Assembly (NCBI RefSeq): GCF_014641075.1
Contig: NZ_BMHP01000010.1
Location: 46,643-110,642 of the forward strand
Length of the DNA: 64,000 bases
Reading direction: 5' to 3'
From: Paenibacillus nasutitermitis
Lineage (GTDB): Bacteria > Bacillota > Bacilli > Paenibacillales > Paenibacillaceae
Below the pieces are notes generated by a model that was not told the origin of the DNA, did not search any database, and worked only from the letters and a program-made list of their open reading frames with translations. Each line of letters opens with the position of its first letter. Within the stretch, counting starts at the first letter, position 1. Positions 30,901 to 38,769 of this stretch are shown here, piece by piece. Made by a program: the position numbers and the translations under genes.

Positions 30901-33900
30901 GGCGGGGAAGCGGCGATCGGCGACATCCCGATGCTATCCGCCGCCGAGCTGCGGGGGCTTGCCCATAACGGCGGCGCGATGGACTACCCGCAGGAGCGGT
31001 GCTGGCATGAGCTGTTCGAGGACCGGGCGCGGCTGCAACCGGAGCGTACCGCGGTCATTCAGGAAGACGAGCGGCTGTCGTACGCCGAATTGGATCTTTT
31101 ATCGAACCGGCTGGCGAACAAGCTGAAGACTTGGGGCGTCGGTCCCGATGTGCCTGTCGGCTTGTATGTCGAACGGTCCATTCCGATGATCGTCGGCATG
31201 GTGGCCATTCTGAAGGCGGGCGGCGCCTTCCTGCCGATCGACGCGGACTATCCGGGCGAGCGCGTCGATCTGATGCTGGACGATGCCCGCGTCCCCGTGC
31301 TGCTGACCGAGTCCGCGCTGGAAGGTAAAGTTAAGGGAGGCGGATGCCGCATCGTCTGTCTGGATACCGAAGGGGAGGCGCTGATGCGGGAGGCAGGAGA
31401 CCGTCCGGTTTCCGAGGCGAAGTCCGAAAATCTGGCCTATATCATCTATACGTCCGGCTCAACCGGCAGGCCGAAGGGCGTCATGATGCCGCATGAGGCG
31501 GTCGTCAGTCATACCGTCGACATCATCGGCCGGTACGAGCTTACGCCGGAGGACCGCGTCCTGCAATTCTCCTCGATCGGCTTCGATATTTCGCTGGAGC
31601 AGGTACTGACGACGCTGGCTGCCGGCGCCGCGCTTGTGCTGCGGGACAAGCATACTTGGACGCCCCGGGAATTTTCGCAGAAATGTGAGGCGTACGGCCT
31701 TACGGTGACGAATCTGCCCACCTCCTATTGGAACGAGGTCGTGCAGCTGTGGCACTCCGCCCCGGACATCGTCCCGCATGGAAGGCTGCGGCTGATGGTC
31801 GTCGGCGGGGAACGAATGCTGCCGGAGAGGGTCGCGCAGTGGAATCGGCTGCCGGGCGGCCGGATCGGGCTGCTCAACGCATACGGCCCGGCGGAGACGG
31901 CGATGACGAGTACGCTGTACTCGGCTTCCTCCGAAAGCTCCGCAGCGGACGCGGAACGCGCAAGCACGCCCGTCGGCAAGCCGCTTGCCAACCGGCGGAT
32001 TTATATCGTGGACGAGCGCATGCGGCCGGTTCCGGCGGGCATTAAGGGCGAGATCTGCATCGCCGGCATTCCGCTGGCGCGCGGTTATTTGAACAATCCG
32101 GGGCTGACGGAAGAAAAGTTTGGGAAGGATCCGTTCTTTGGCGGATACGGAAGCCGGCTTTACCGGACCGGCGATTTGGGCAGGATGCTGGATGACGGGA
32201 ATTTCGAGGTGCTCGGGCGGAAGGACGAGCAGACGAAAATCCGCGGCCACCGCATTGAGATCGGCGAGATCGAAAGCGTGCTGAACCGGTGCGAGCTCGT
32301 GCGCAGCGGCGTGGTCGTCGTCAAAACAAGCGCTTCGGCGGAAAACGATCTTGCCGCCTTCTACGTCGCTTCCGGGACGGAGGGGAACGACCCATCCGGC
32401 ATCCGGGAATTTATGCGCGGCAGTCTTCCAGCTTACATGGTCCCGTCGTTTATCGTGCCGATGGATCGGCTTTCGCTCAATCCGAACGGAAAAATCGACC
32501 GCAAGGCGCTCGCCGCTCTTGAAATGGGGGTGGATCCGACCGAGCAATATGAAGGGCCGGAAAACGGCATTCAGGCCAAGCTGATCGCGATATGGGAACA
32601 AATACTCGGAGTCGGCGGCATCGGCATTCATCATCATTTCTTTGAGCTCGGGGGCCAATCGCTGAAAGCGATCAAGCTCATTTCCGAAATTCAACGGGAA
32701 TTTGCGGCCGAGCTGTCGCTTGCCAACGTGTTCGAAGCGCCGACGATCAAGCAATTTTCGGCATTGATCGAACGCACGGAACAGATGCGGGACGGTTCGC
32801 CGGACGAATATGCGGCGGCCGCGATAGAAGTCGGGCCGGCTGGCGAGCTCGCGCATCTGTCGGATAAGCGGACGCTTCCGGCTATCGAACCGGCGGTGGA
32901 GAAGGAGCGCTACGGCGTCTCACCGGCACAGCGAAGACTGTTTATCGTCAACAAGCTTGCGGGCGCAACGACCAGCTATAACATTCCCGGCGCGGTGCTG
33001 CTGGAAGGCGATCTCGATGCCGCGCGGCTGGAACGGGCTTTCCGGGCGCTCGTTGAGCGGCACGAGGCGCTCCGCACCTCTTTCGAGCAGGAAGGGGACG
33101 CCATTTACCAGCGCATTCACCGGCAGGCGGAATTGAAAGTTTCCCATCTTCGCGCCGCCGAAAGCGAGCTGGAGCGTGTGTTCGAGCGGTTCGTGCAGCC
33201 GTTCGATCTGGCGCGCGCACCGCTGCTCAGAACTGCACTGGTCAAGGTGACGCCCGTGAAATGGCTGCTTATGTACGACATGCACCATATCGTATCGGAC
33301 GGGCTGTCTGTTGCCATTCTGATCCGTGATTTTGCCCGGCTGTATGCAGGCGAGATACTGCCGGCGCCGCCGGTCCGCTATCGGGATTACGCCGAATGGC
33401 AGAACGGCCGGTTGAATGCCGGGGAGTTCCGGAAACAGGAGGAATTTTGGGTCCGCGAATTCTCGGCGGAAATCCCGCTGCTGGACTTGCCGACCGACAG
33501 GCCGAGGCTGCAGGAGGCGACAAACGAGGGAGGTCAGGTCCGGTTCGAGCTGGACGGCCGTCTCGGTTCCGGGCTGAACGCGCTGGCGCGCGGGCAAGGC
33601 GTGACCCTGTATGCGGTGCTGTTGGCGGCTTTTAACATCCTGCTGCATAAGCATTCCGGCCAGGAGGATATCGTGGTCGGCAGCCCCGTTGCGGGCAGAC
33701 GGTCTTCCGATTTGGATGCCGTCGTCGGGATGTTTGTGAGCACGGTAGCGCTGCGGAATTTCCCCGAACCGGGCAAATCGCTGGGCGAGTTCGTGAAGGA
33801 AACGGCGGCCCGTTCACTGGAAGCGCTGGACCGTCAGGACTACCCGTTCGAGGCGCTGGTCGAGAAATTGCAGCCCGACAGGGCGCTGAACCGCCATCCG

Positions 33901-36900
33901 TTGTTCGACGTCATGTTTGCTTTTGAAAATGTTGATCTGGCGCAGGCGCGGGTCGACGGCGTCGACATTACACCCTATGAACCGGAAGGCAGCAATGCCA
34001 AATTCGATCTCGAGCTGAAGGCAACCGAAAAGAACGGCGGTCTGCGGCTTGTGCTTGAATATAGAACCGAGCTGTTCGACCGGGAAACGATCGGCCGGAT
34101 GGCGGAGCATCTGATCTCGATACTGGAAGCGATGGCGGCGGACTTGACGGTTCCGATCGGAGAGCTCGAGTTGTTAACCGCGGAGGAGAAGCGGCTGCTG
34201 GCGCGGCTCAACGAAACCTCGGTACCGTATACGAAAGAGCGCACGATCAAGCGGCTGCTCGAAGAGCAGGCGGAGAAAAGCGCCGGCCGCACGGCCGCCA
34301 CGTCCGGACGGGATGCCCTGACGTACAAGGCGCTGAACGAAAAGGCGAACCGGCTCGCCAAACGTCTGATCGAAGCGGGAGCCGGCCCGGGCAAGGCGTT
34401 CGGCATCCTGGCGGAGCCGTCGCTCGACATGATTGTCGGCCTATGGGCGGCCATTAAAAGCGGTGCCGCTTACGTTCCCGTCGATCCCGAATTTCCGGAG
34501 GAACGGATTCGGTTCATGCTGGTGGACAGCGGCGTGATCGGACTGCTCTGCCAGCCGCACTTACAGGCGTCTGCCGATTATCGAGGCGCAATCATTCCGC
34601 TCGATCAGGCCGCGCTGCCGCCCGGGGACGAAGAAAATCCGGCGGATAACGGGTCGTCCGACGATCCGGTCTACATCGTGTACACATCGGGGACGACCGG
34701 CGTTCCGAAGGGGGTGCCCGTCAAGCACCGCAGTCTGATCAATTACTGCGCATGGTTCACCCGAACGGCGGCGATTACCGCCGGCGACCGGACGATGCTG
34801 CTGTCGTCCTTCGCATTCGACCTGGGCTATACAAGCTTATATTCGTCGCTGCTGAACGGAGGCGAGCTGCATCTGGCCGCAAAGGCGGATTATGCCGATC
34901 CCGGCAAGCTGTTGGAGATGCTGCGCCGCCGCCGGATCAGCTATATCAAGCTGACGCCGTCGCTGTTCGGCCTGCTCACGGGCAGTCCGTCCTTCGCGGA
35001 GCATGCCGATCTCGTGGAATTGAGATTGGTCGTGCTCGGGGGCGAGGAGCTTAAGCCCAACGATGTCCTGAAGTTCCACAGCCGCTTCCCGAACGCGGCG
35101 CTGATGAATCACTACGGGCCGACGGAAACGACCATCGGGGCGATCGCCCGTCCAATCACGTTCGATCGCGGGGATGCGCCGCTCAAAGGCTCCATCATCG
35201 GCAGGCCGATCGACAATATGAAGGTCTTTCTGCTCGATGCGCGGCTGAAGCCGGTCCCGGTCGGCGCCGTCGGGGAAATCTGCATTGCCGGGGACGGACT
35301 GGCGGATGGTTATTTAAATGAAACCGGGCCGACGGCCGGCAAGTTCGTCGAAGCCGCGGTTTCCGGAACCGGCAGCGACCGCTTGTACCGGACCGGCGAC
35401 CTTGGCCGATTGACGGCGGACGGCGAGATCGAATTTCTCGGAAGAGCCGACAATCAATTGAAAATACGCGGCTACCGGGTGGAGCCGGAGGAAGCGGCCG
35501 CCGTGCTGCGGAATCATGGTTCGGTCGCGGACGCGGCTGTCATCGTCAGGAAGACTGCGCAGAACGACCCGATATTGTGCGCGTATGTGGTGCCGGGGGA
35601 GGATGCGGATCTAGTGGAGCTGAGAGCGTATGCCGCAAGCAGGCTCCCGCATTATATGGTGCCTGCCGCGATGATTCGGGTGGACGGCATCCCGCTGACG
35701 CCGAACGGCAAAATCGATGCCAAGGCGCTCCCCGATCCGTCGGACGCACCGGGCAAGGACGGTGGATACGAGCCGCCTGAAGGGCCGGTCGAACGGAGGA
35801 TGGCAGAGCTTTGGGAAAAGGTGCTCGAACGCGCCGGCGTCGGCGCGCAGGATTCGTTCTTCGAGCTGGGCGGACATTCGTTAAAGGCGATGCTGCTGGC
35901 GGCCGACATTCAGCGGGTGTTTCGTGTGGCGATACCGCTGCGGGATATTTTCAAAGCCCCGACCGTGCGAGCGATGGCCCGCTATGTGACGGAAGCGCCG
36001 GAAAACATCCATTCATCACTTCAGCCGCTGCCCGAAAGGAACGTTTACGAGCTTTCCTCCGCCCAGCGAAGACTGTATACGCTCGATCAAATCGAAGGAA
36101 TCGGCACCAGCTACAATATGCCGAGGGCGACACTGCTGGAAGGCAAGCTCGATCCGGATCGGCTGAAGCGGGCGTTCAGCGAAATCGTGCAGCGGCACGA
36201 GGCGTTCCGCACCTCCTTCGAGATCGCGGACGGCGAGCCGGTGCAGCGGATTCACGACCACGCGGACGTCGATATTCCATATTGGGACGGCAGCGAGGAT
36301 GCCGATCTCGATCCGGAGCGCGGGTTGACCGGCAGGGCGGAGAGGCTTTTCGAGGCATTCATCCGTCCGTTCGATCTCGGCAAAGCGCCTCTGTTCCGAG
36401 TCGGAATCGTCGCCTTGGGCAAGGATCGGCATGTGCTGCTGACCGATATGCACCATATCGTTTCGGACGGTTATTCAGTCGGCATTCTGGTGCGTGAATT
36501 CGTGAAGCTCTATGCAGGCGAAGGCGGCGAATTGCCGGAAATGACGCTGCAGTACAAAGATTTCGCCGCTTGGCAGAACGGTTTCGTGAAGACGGAAGCG
36601 GCCGAGCGTCAGCTGCGGTATTGGGCGGAAAAGCTGTCCGGTGAGCTGCCCGTCCTGAATCTGCCGACTGACTTTCCGCGTCCGGCACTGCAAAGCTTTG
36701 AAGGCGCAAGCATCCGGTTCTCCGCCGAACGCGGGCTCCGGGATCGGCTGGAACGGCTCGCGCGTGAATCCGGCGGAACGCTGTACATGGTTCTGCTGGC
36801 GGCTTACAGCACCCTGCTGTCCAAACTCTCTGCCCAGCAGGATCTGATTGTCGGCGCGCCCGTTCTGGGCCGGACGCATGCGGAGTTGCAAAGCATCATC

Positions 36901-37401
36901 GGCATGTTCGTCAGCACGCTTGCCATCCGCTGCCGTCCGCAGGGCGATCGGACCTTTGCCGGGCTGCTTGCGGAGGTGAAGACGAGCTTGCTTGAAGCGT
37001 ACGACAATCAGGACGTGCAGTTCGACTTGCTGCTGGAACGGCTGCAATTCAAGCGGGATCCCGGCCGTAATCCGGTATTCGGCACGATGCTGGCGCTTCA
37101 GGAGGCTCCGCAGAACGAACGGAACGCCGGAGAAATGAAGCTGAATCCGGTAAGCTACGGAAAACGCGATTCGAAATTCGATCTGTCGCTGTTCGCGCAG
37201 CCGGACGAGAGCGGCATTCATTTCGAATACGAATATGCGACCAAGCTGTTTACGCAGGAGACAATGTCGAAAATGGCGGACGATTTTCTGGCCGTTCTGG
37301 ACGCTGTCAGCCGTGATCCGGACATTGCGCTGCACGACATTGAAATCGGCGGCCTAGCCGACGACAGGGCTGATATGGATAATGTCACGTTCCATTTCTG
37401 A
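24976..37401 (+). CDS. NRPS3: C-A-T-E-C-A-T-C-A(Asp)-T-C
   Basis: This 4,141-aa NRPS carries three full modules plus an extra terminal C domain. C1 opens TPMQEGILFH (D-accepting type; HHHILFDG at 144). A1 (about 455-955) has pocket DPENIGHVDK, unassigned; T1 Ser 1012; E domain with HHLIVDG (1201) and FNYLG. C2 opens LSPVQQSMIFH, again D-accepting, with HHHLQLDG (1682). A2 (about 2004-2510) has pocket DIETVGAMTK, unassigned; T2 Ser 2562. C3 opens SPAQRRLF (L-type; HHIVSDG 2770). A3 (about 3080-3590) has pocket DLTKVGHIGK, the classical aspartate code; T3 Ser 3635. C4 (HHIVSDG 3826) is complete and ends the protein. There is no thioesterase or reductase, so the chain must pass on. The C1 type fits an upstream donor ending in D-Asn (NRPS2). 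AGGAGGA precedes the start, 12 nt after the exporter gene. Confidence 0.93.
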   Translation: MAKLERELVEDIVALTPMQEGILFHYLKDPGSEEYFEQLSLEIEGDVDETLFAEAWRHVAEGNEMLRTMFRWEKVKAPVQIVLKAHPLRLQVHDLEGIQADKRREKLEAIRANDRADKFDLRQVPFRIALCRLENDRSEMIISHHHILFDGWSTGLLLKQFIDAYRRLGRSETVVFPARKRFKDFVMTVQNQDKDEQQRYWRRMFERFETQARLASGDSGPGIAKSDVHYSVTLDKNKPEEFARRNEVTLAALVYAAWGIVLQKNANARDVVFGTTVSGRSAAIRGMEEVVGLFINTLPLRVSRDAGESAAELVRKVHRSLLNREEHEHTPLADIKRHAGIDGRTDLFDTIVVFENYPLDRIVTARRESEDGIAFRSYAAFEMTNYDLTVSVTVSDGIEVTFSCKEHAFNASAVKRLAEQLTAVMEDVADHPGKRVEEIELVSPAEKARILGEFNGMRTPFPERAAVSRLFEEQAARTPELAAAVYNGRTVTYRELDAMSNSLAHELRKRGVKSGDVVGIMAERSVETTAAIIAVLKAGGAYLPLDPAYPESRKQYMLEDSGARLLLSRLGTLGEGGGSDEVDAAGAEAAGLLAADGILLLDDPSLFAGNTSPLSADPDPGGLFAVFYTSGTTGKPKGVQVENRGVVNIALWFGDMYHIGSGMNVLQMTNVVFDPSIEEIFGTLLHGATLHIADKSLILDPGQFADYVDRHHIHLINLVPTLLKQLVGGRRRLDSLRTIISGGERLDDALKDELTGMGYGLYNHYGPTETTVDALFTRCSERKVSLGRPIANMRCYILDCDGNLAPTGVVGEICLAGAGVTRGYANSPELTAEKFTDDPFVPGERMYRTGDLGRWSPDGEVELIGRADHQVKIRGYRIELGEIQNVLLKHDQIRDAVVIDRDGGNGKKSLCAYYVSDDEPEVATLRAFLSKKLPDFMVPSAYVRLERLPLTAVGKIDRGALPAPDPAAAGSGYEAPRSETEAKLAGIWASVLGVDEQTVGIHDNFFELGGDSILSIQIAGKAMQAGMAITVSQMFKHQTIAELVAAAELTEAGHDGKRGASEEEASGEVPLTAIQRWFFEQKLENVHHWNQAVMLETRLGLKPELLRESFRALTRAHDGFRLRFHRRGGQWIQSYAAVEGDHLPFRVYDLSGMEPARREAQRKRICSALHRGLNLTDGPLAAAAYFENGNGQNGTLFIAAHHLIVDGYSWRVIAGDIGDLYDQLERSGSAPPPPKSLGFKEWSEYAHAYAASSELLEKRGFWLDAAPATSRPIPVDFKDGVNAERDARTVSVALAKEETRRLLLDIHRPFGTRIDDILLAALSCTLAGWSGETTVDLEGHGREKLLEEHDLSRTVGWFTSVFPIVLGDGDVKGDEEDDGRPAGSTGTLIKRVKERFRGIPRGGIGYEMLLYLAEEEVRAVFAARPRAQISFNYLGQFDQLFRNDALFIKPAADPGDTRDPDGIRSHLIDIDAILSDGELTVDWKYGSKIHEETTIKRLADDFMRNLKAIIAYCRQAETRQFTPSDFPLAPVTQDKLDEWSSRYRNMEDAFTLSPVQQSMIFHHVYSPDSSVTVEQTVYTIKSALNIEAFRRVWQTILSRYESLRASYHWEGLKEPVQLIHGGIDIPFEVLDWTDAAEAERTGKLERWIESDRRLGFDLSKPPLMRITVVKWAESVYDVIWTHHHLQLDGWCVGILLGEIGTLYEAYCDGREAELPAARPFKDYIAWFRGQDLQLAEQFWKRTLAGFRTPVRFADLFPSANGAEDRAQAFGKAEQDVSPELQQRLRQFSRKHHVTLNTIVQGAWALLLNRYAGETDIVFGTTSSGRPADLAGSGSMVGCFMNTLPFRVLTADDAGTIPWLQDIQRSSVEMRQYEYTPLADIRSWSDAPRSSALYDLYESIVIFENYPFDETLKDGLGSLRIESLRVEEQMDYPLTVYCNLQPELHFKLLFDCRYLREEEAERILGHLMNLIEGLLAGGEAAIGDIPMLSAAELRGLAHNGGAMDYPQERCWHELFEDRARLQPERTAVIQEDERLSYAELDLLSNRLANKLKTWGVGPDVPVGLYVERSIPMIVGMVAILKAGGAFLPIDADYPGERVDLMLDDARVPVLLTESALEGKVKGGGCRIVCLDTEGEALMREAGDRPVSEAKSENLAYIIYTSGSTGRPKGVMMPHEAVVSHTVDIIGRYELTPEDRVLQFSSIGFDISLEQVLTTLAAGAALVLRDKHTWTPREFSQKCEAYGLTVTNLPTSYWNEVVQLWHSAPDIVPHGRLRLMVVGGERMLPERVAQWNRLPGGRIGLLNAYGPAETAMTSTLYSASSESSAADAERASTPVGKPLANRRIYIVDERMRPVPAGIKGEICIAGIPLARGYLNNPGLTEEKFGKDPFFGGYGSRLYRTGDLGRMLDDGNFEVLGRKDEQTKIRGHRIEIGEIESVLNRCELVRSGVVVVKTSASAENDLAAFYVASGTEGNDPSGIREFMRGSLPAYMVPSFIVPMDRLSLNPNGKIDRKALAALEMGVDPTEQYEGPENGIQAKLIAIWEQILGVGGIGIHHHFFELGGQSLKAIKLISEIQREFAAELSLANVFEAPTIKQFSALIERTEQMRDGSPDEYAAAAIEVGPAGELAHLSDKRTLPAIEPAVEKERYGVSPAQRRLFIVNKLAGATTSYNIPGAVLLEGDLDAARLERAFRALVERHEALRTSFEQEGDAIYQRIHRQAELKVSHLRAAESELERVFERFVQPFDLARAPLLRTALVKVTPVKWLLMYDMHHIVSDGLSVAILIRDFARLYAGEILPAPPVRYRDYAEWQNGRLNAGEFRKQEEFWVREFSAEIPLLDLPTDRPRLQEATNEGGQVRFELDGRLGSGLNALARGQGVTLYAVLLAAFNILLHKHSGQEDIVVGSPVAGRRSSDLDAVVGMFVSTVALRNFPEPGKSLGEFVKETAARSLEALDRQDYPFEALVEKLQPDRALNRHPLFDVMFAFENVDLAQARVDGVDITPYEPEGSNAKFDLELKATEKNGGLRLVLEYRTELFDRETIGRMAEHLISILEAMAADLTVPIGELELLTAEEKRLLARLNETSVPYTKERTIKRLLEEQAEKSAGRTAATSGRDALTYKALNEKANRLAKRLIEAGAGPGKAFGILAEPSLDMIVGLWAAIKSGAAYVPVDPEFPEERIRFMLVDSGVIGLLCQPHLQASADYRGAIIPLDQAALPPGDEENPADNGSSDDPVYIVYTSGTTGVPKGVPVKHRSLINYCAWFTRTAAITAGDRTMLLSSFAFDLGYTSLYSSLLNGGELHLAAKADYADPGKLLEMLRRRRISYIKLTPSLFGLLTGSPSFAEHADLVELRLVVLGGEELKPNDVLKFHSRFPNAALMNHYGPTETTIGAIARPITFDRGDAPLKGSIIGRPIDNMKVFLLDARLKPVPVGAVGEICIAGDGLADGYLNETGPTAGKFVEAAVSGTGSDRLYRTGDLGRLTADGEIEFLGRADNQLKIRGYRVEPEEAAAVLRNHGSVADAAVIVRKTAQNDPILCAYVVPGEDADLVELRAYAASRLPHYMVPAAMIRVDGIPLTPNGKIDAKALPDPSDAPGKDGGYEPPEGPVERRMAELWEKVLERAGVGAQDSFFELGGHSLKAMLLAADIQRVFRVAIPLRDIFKAPTVRAMARYVTEAPENIHSSLQPLPERNVYELSSAQRRLYTLDQIEGIGTSYNMPRATLLEGKLDPDRLKRAFSEIVQRHEAFRTSFEIADGEPVQRIHDHADVDIPYWDGSEDADLDPERGLTGRAERLFEAFIRPFDLGKAPLFRVGIVALGKDRHVLLTDMHHIVSDGYSVGILVREFVKLYAGEGGELPEMTLQYKDFAAWQNGFVKTEAAERQLRYWAEKLSGELPVLNLPTDFPRPALQSFEGASIRFSAERGLRDRLERLARESGGTLYMVLLAAYSTLLSKLSAQQDLIVGAPVLGRTHAELQSIIGMFVSTLAIRCRPQGDRTFAGLLAEVKTSLLEAYDNQDVQFDLLLERLQFKRDPGRNPVFGTMLALQEAPQNERNAGEMKLNPVSYGKRDSKFDLSLFAQPDESGIHFEYEYATKLFTQETMSKMADDFLAVLDAVSRDPDIALHDIEIGGLADDRADMDNVTFHF

Positions 37402-37412
37402 ATCATAGCAAC

Positions 37413-37449
37413 GCCTCCGAAATCCGCGATGGATGCGGATTTCGGAGGC
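37413..37449 (+). terminator. Long perfect hairpin after NRPS3
   Basis: A perfect 15-bp stem (37413-37427 with 37435-37449) closes the 7-nt loop GATGGAT. It begins 11 nt after the stop codon of NRPS3. It lacks a T-tract, so it may protect the 3' end of the mRNA or work together with the next hairpin. Confidence 0.7.
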
Positions 37450-37460
37450 ATTGTCGTATG

Positions 37461-37499
37461 AGGATGTCCCAAAAGTCGATAGATGGGACATCCTTTTTT
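37461..37499 (+). terminator. Rho-independent terminator of the NRPS-PKS operon
   Basis: An 11-bp stem (37461-37471 with 37484-37494) closes a 12-nt loop and runs into CTTTTTTC. It ends the seven-gene operon. Confidence 0.85.
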
Positions 37500-37574
37500 C
37501 ATTTCTTTAGACAGTTGAGTTAGGAAAACAATGAATGAATGACTCTTTAGTATTACAAAAGTTAAATATATAAA

Positions 37575-37594
37575 TATAGACAGGAGTGTCTATA
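37575..37594 (+). promoter_or_regulatory. Hairpin holding the ribosome site in its loop
   Basis: TATAGACA (37575-37582) and TGTCTATA (37587-37594) form a perfect 8-bp stem whose 4-nt loop is GGAG, the ribosome binding core of the desaturase that starts at 37597. The dyad could gate translation or could be a DNA operator. Confidence 0.55.
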
Positions 37595-37596
37595 CA

Positions 37597-38628
37597 ATGA
37601 GCTTGGTAGTGAGTGAGCAAAAGATTTTAAAGGAGAAAGATAATAATGACTCACATCAAATCGAGATCGAGTACTATAAAGGACATCAGTTTTCAAAAAA
37701 TCTGCTTCGTGAAATTAGGGCCTTACAAGAAAAAAATAACTGGTATAACTTTTTCTCATTAGCGTTAGATTGGCTTTTAATAGCTATGGCAATTGTAATA
37801 ACACAAGTATATTCGAATATTATCGTATATATATTATCTATTATTCTAATAGGCGGTCGTATGCGCGGATTAGATAATTTGATGCATGAGTCAAGTCATA
37901 AAATGTTATTTAAAAATCAAACACTTAATAAGTGGATGGCTTCAATTTTTATCGCTCTTCCTGTAGCTACAAACTACAATTCATACTGTAGTTCACATTA
38001 TAAGCATCACAAATACTTGTGGACAGATGAAGACCCCGATACCTCGGAACTAAAACGATTAGGATTGGGAAGTAACGCAATAACAAAAAGGCAATTCGTA
38101 CTGAGATATATATTTGGCTCATTTCTGATAAAACACATTATTAAAAATATAATCGATTGTATCACTAGGTTAGTTTCTAAAGATCAGCAAACCAATTTCG
38201 AGTATTTCATCAAGTTGAGCGGCTGGATTATAATAGTATCTGTTTCTGTGTTATTTAATTTTTGGCAGGAACTTTTACTATTCTGGTTTGTTCCTTTAGT
38301 TACAGTATTCCCTATTATCCGCTTTTGGTCTGACTTGGCAGATCATTCTGGACTAGAAGATTCCAATCCATTTCACTCCAGCAGAAACAATTACGGAAGT
38401 TGGCTTGAAAGACTCATCTTGACTTCGCATCATGATAACTATCACATTGCCCATCACTTATTTCCTGCTATTCCTCATTTTAATCTTAAAAAAGCACATA
38501 TAATGCTTTTAAAGCACCCGCAGTATGCAAAGGCTAGTCATTGTACTGGTTTTTTTAATACTTTTCTTCCAGGTTTTAAATCGGTTATTTCGGATGTGGT
38601 AAGAAAGATGAATAAAAACAGATACTGA
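37597..38628 (+). CDS. AT-rich paralogue of the membrane desaturase
   Basis: This 343-aa membrane di-iron desaturase-like protein aligns along its length with the one at 4116-5126. The histidine boxes HESSH, HYKHH and HIAHH (followed by LFPAIPHF) are intact, and at least four membrane spans are visible. Its codons are far richer in A and T than those of the NRPS operon and of its paralogue, so the two are not a recent duplication; one was probably acquired separately. It lies about 100 bp after the operon terminator, on the same strand, and probably has its own promoter. The ribosome site lies in a hairpin loop. It may act on membrane lipids or on the fatty tail of the prodrug; nothing in the sequence decides. 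Confidence 0.85.
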   Translation: MSLVVSEQKILKEKDNNDSHQIEIEYYKGHQFSKNLLREIRALQEKNNWYNFFSLALDWLLIAMAIVITQVYSNIIVYILSIILIGGRMRGLDNLMHESSHKMLFKNQTLNKWMASIFIALPVATNYNSYCSSHYKHHKYLWTDEDPDTSELKRLGLGSNAITKRQFVLRYIFGSFLIKHIIKNIIDCITRLVSKDQQTNFEYFIKLSGWIIIVSVSVLFNFWQELLLFWFVPLVTVFPIIRFWSDLADHSGLEDSNPFHSSRNNYGSWLERLILTSHHDNYHIAHHLFPAIPHFNLKKAHIMLLKHPQYAKASHCTGFFNTFLPGFKSVISDVVRKMNKNRY

Positions 38629-38655
38629 GCATAATCGCAGCCATTTTCTTATTAG

Positions 38656-38676
38656 GGGCCAACCACCGGTTGGCCC
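38656..38676 (+). terminator. Hairpin after the second desaturase
   Basis: A 9-bp GC-rich stem, GGGCCAACC with GGTTGGCCC, closes the 3-nt loop ACC. Only a short T-poor tail (TATTC) follows, so termination may be weak. Confidence 0.55.
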
Positions 38677-38769
38677 TATTCTATGGGCGTTCAACAGGAT
38701 ACTCATTGCTCTTCGCCGGAAGGTGAGGTTACAATGTGGGTAATTGGATGAATGAAAGGTGAATGGGAA

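Noticed and set aside
37461..37499. GATGTCCCAAAAGTC sequence resembling ends of some insertion sequences
   Set aside because: No transposase, second end or target duplication is visible. The sequence is fully explained as a terminator stem.
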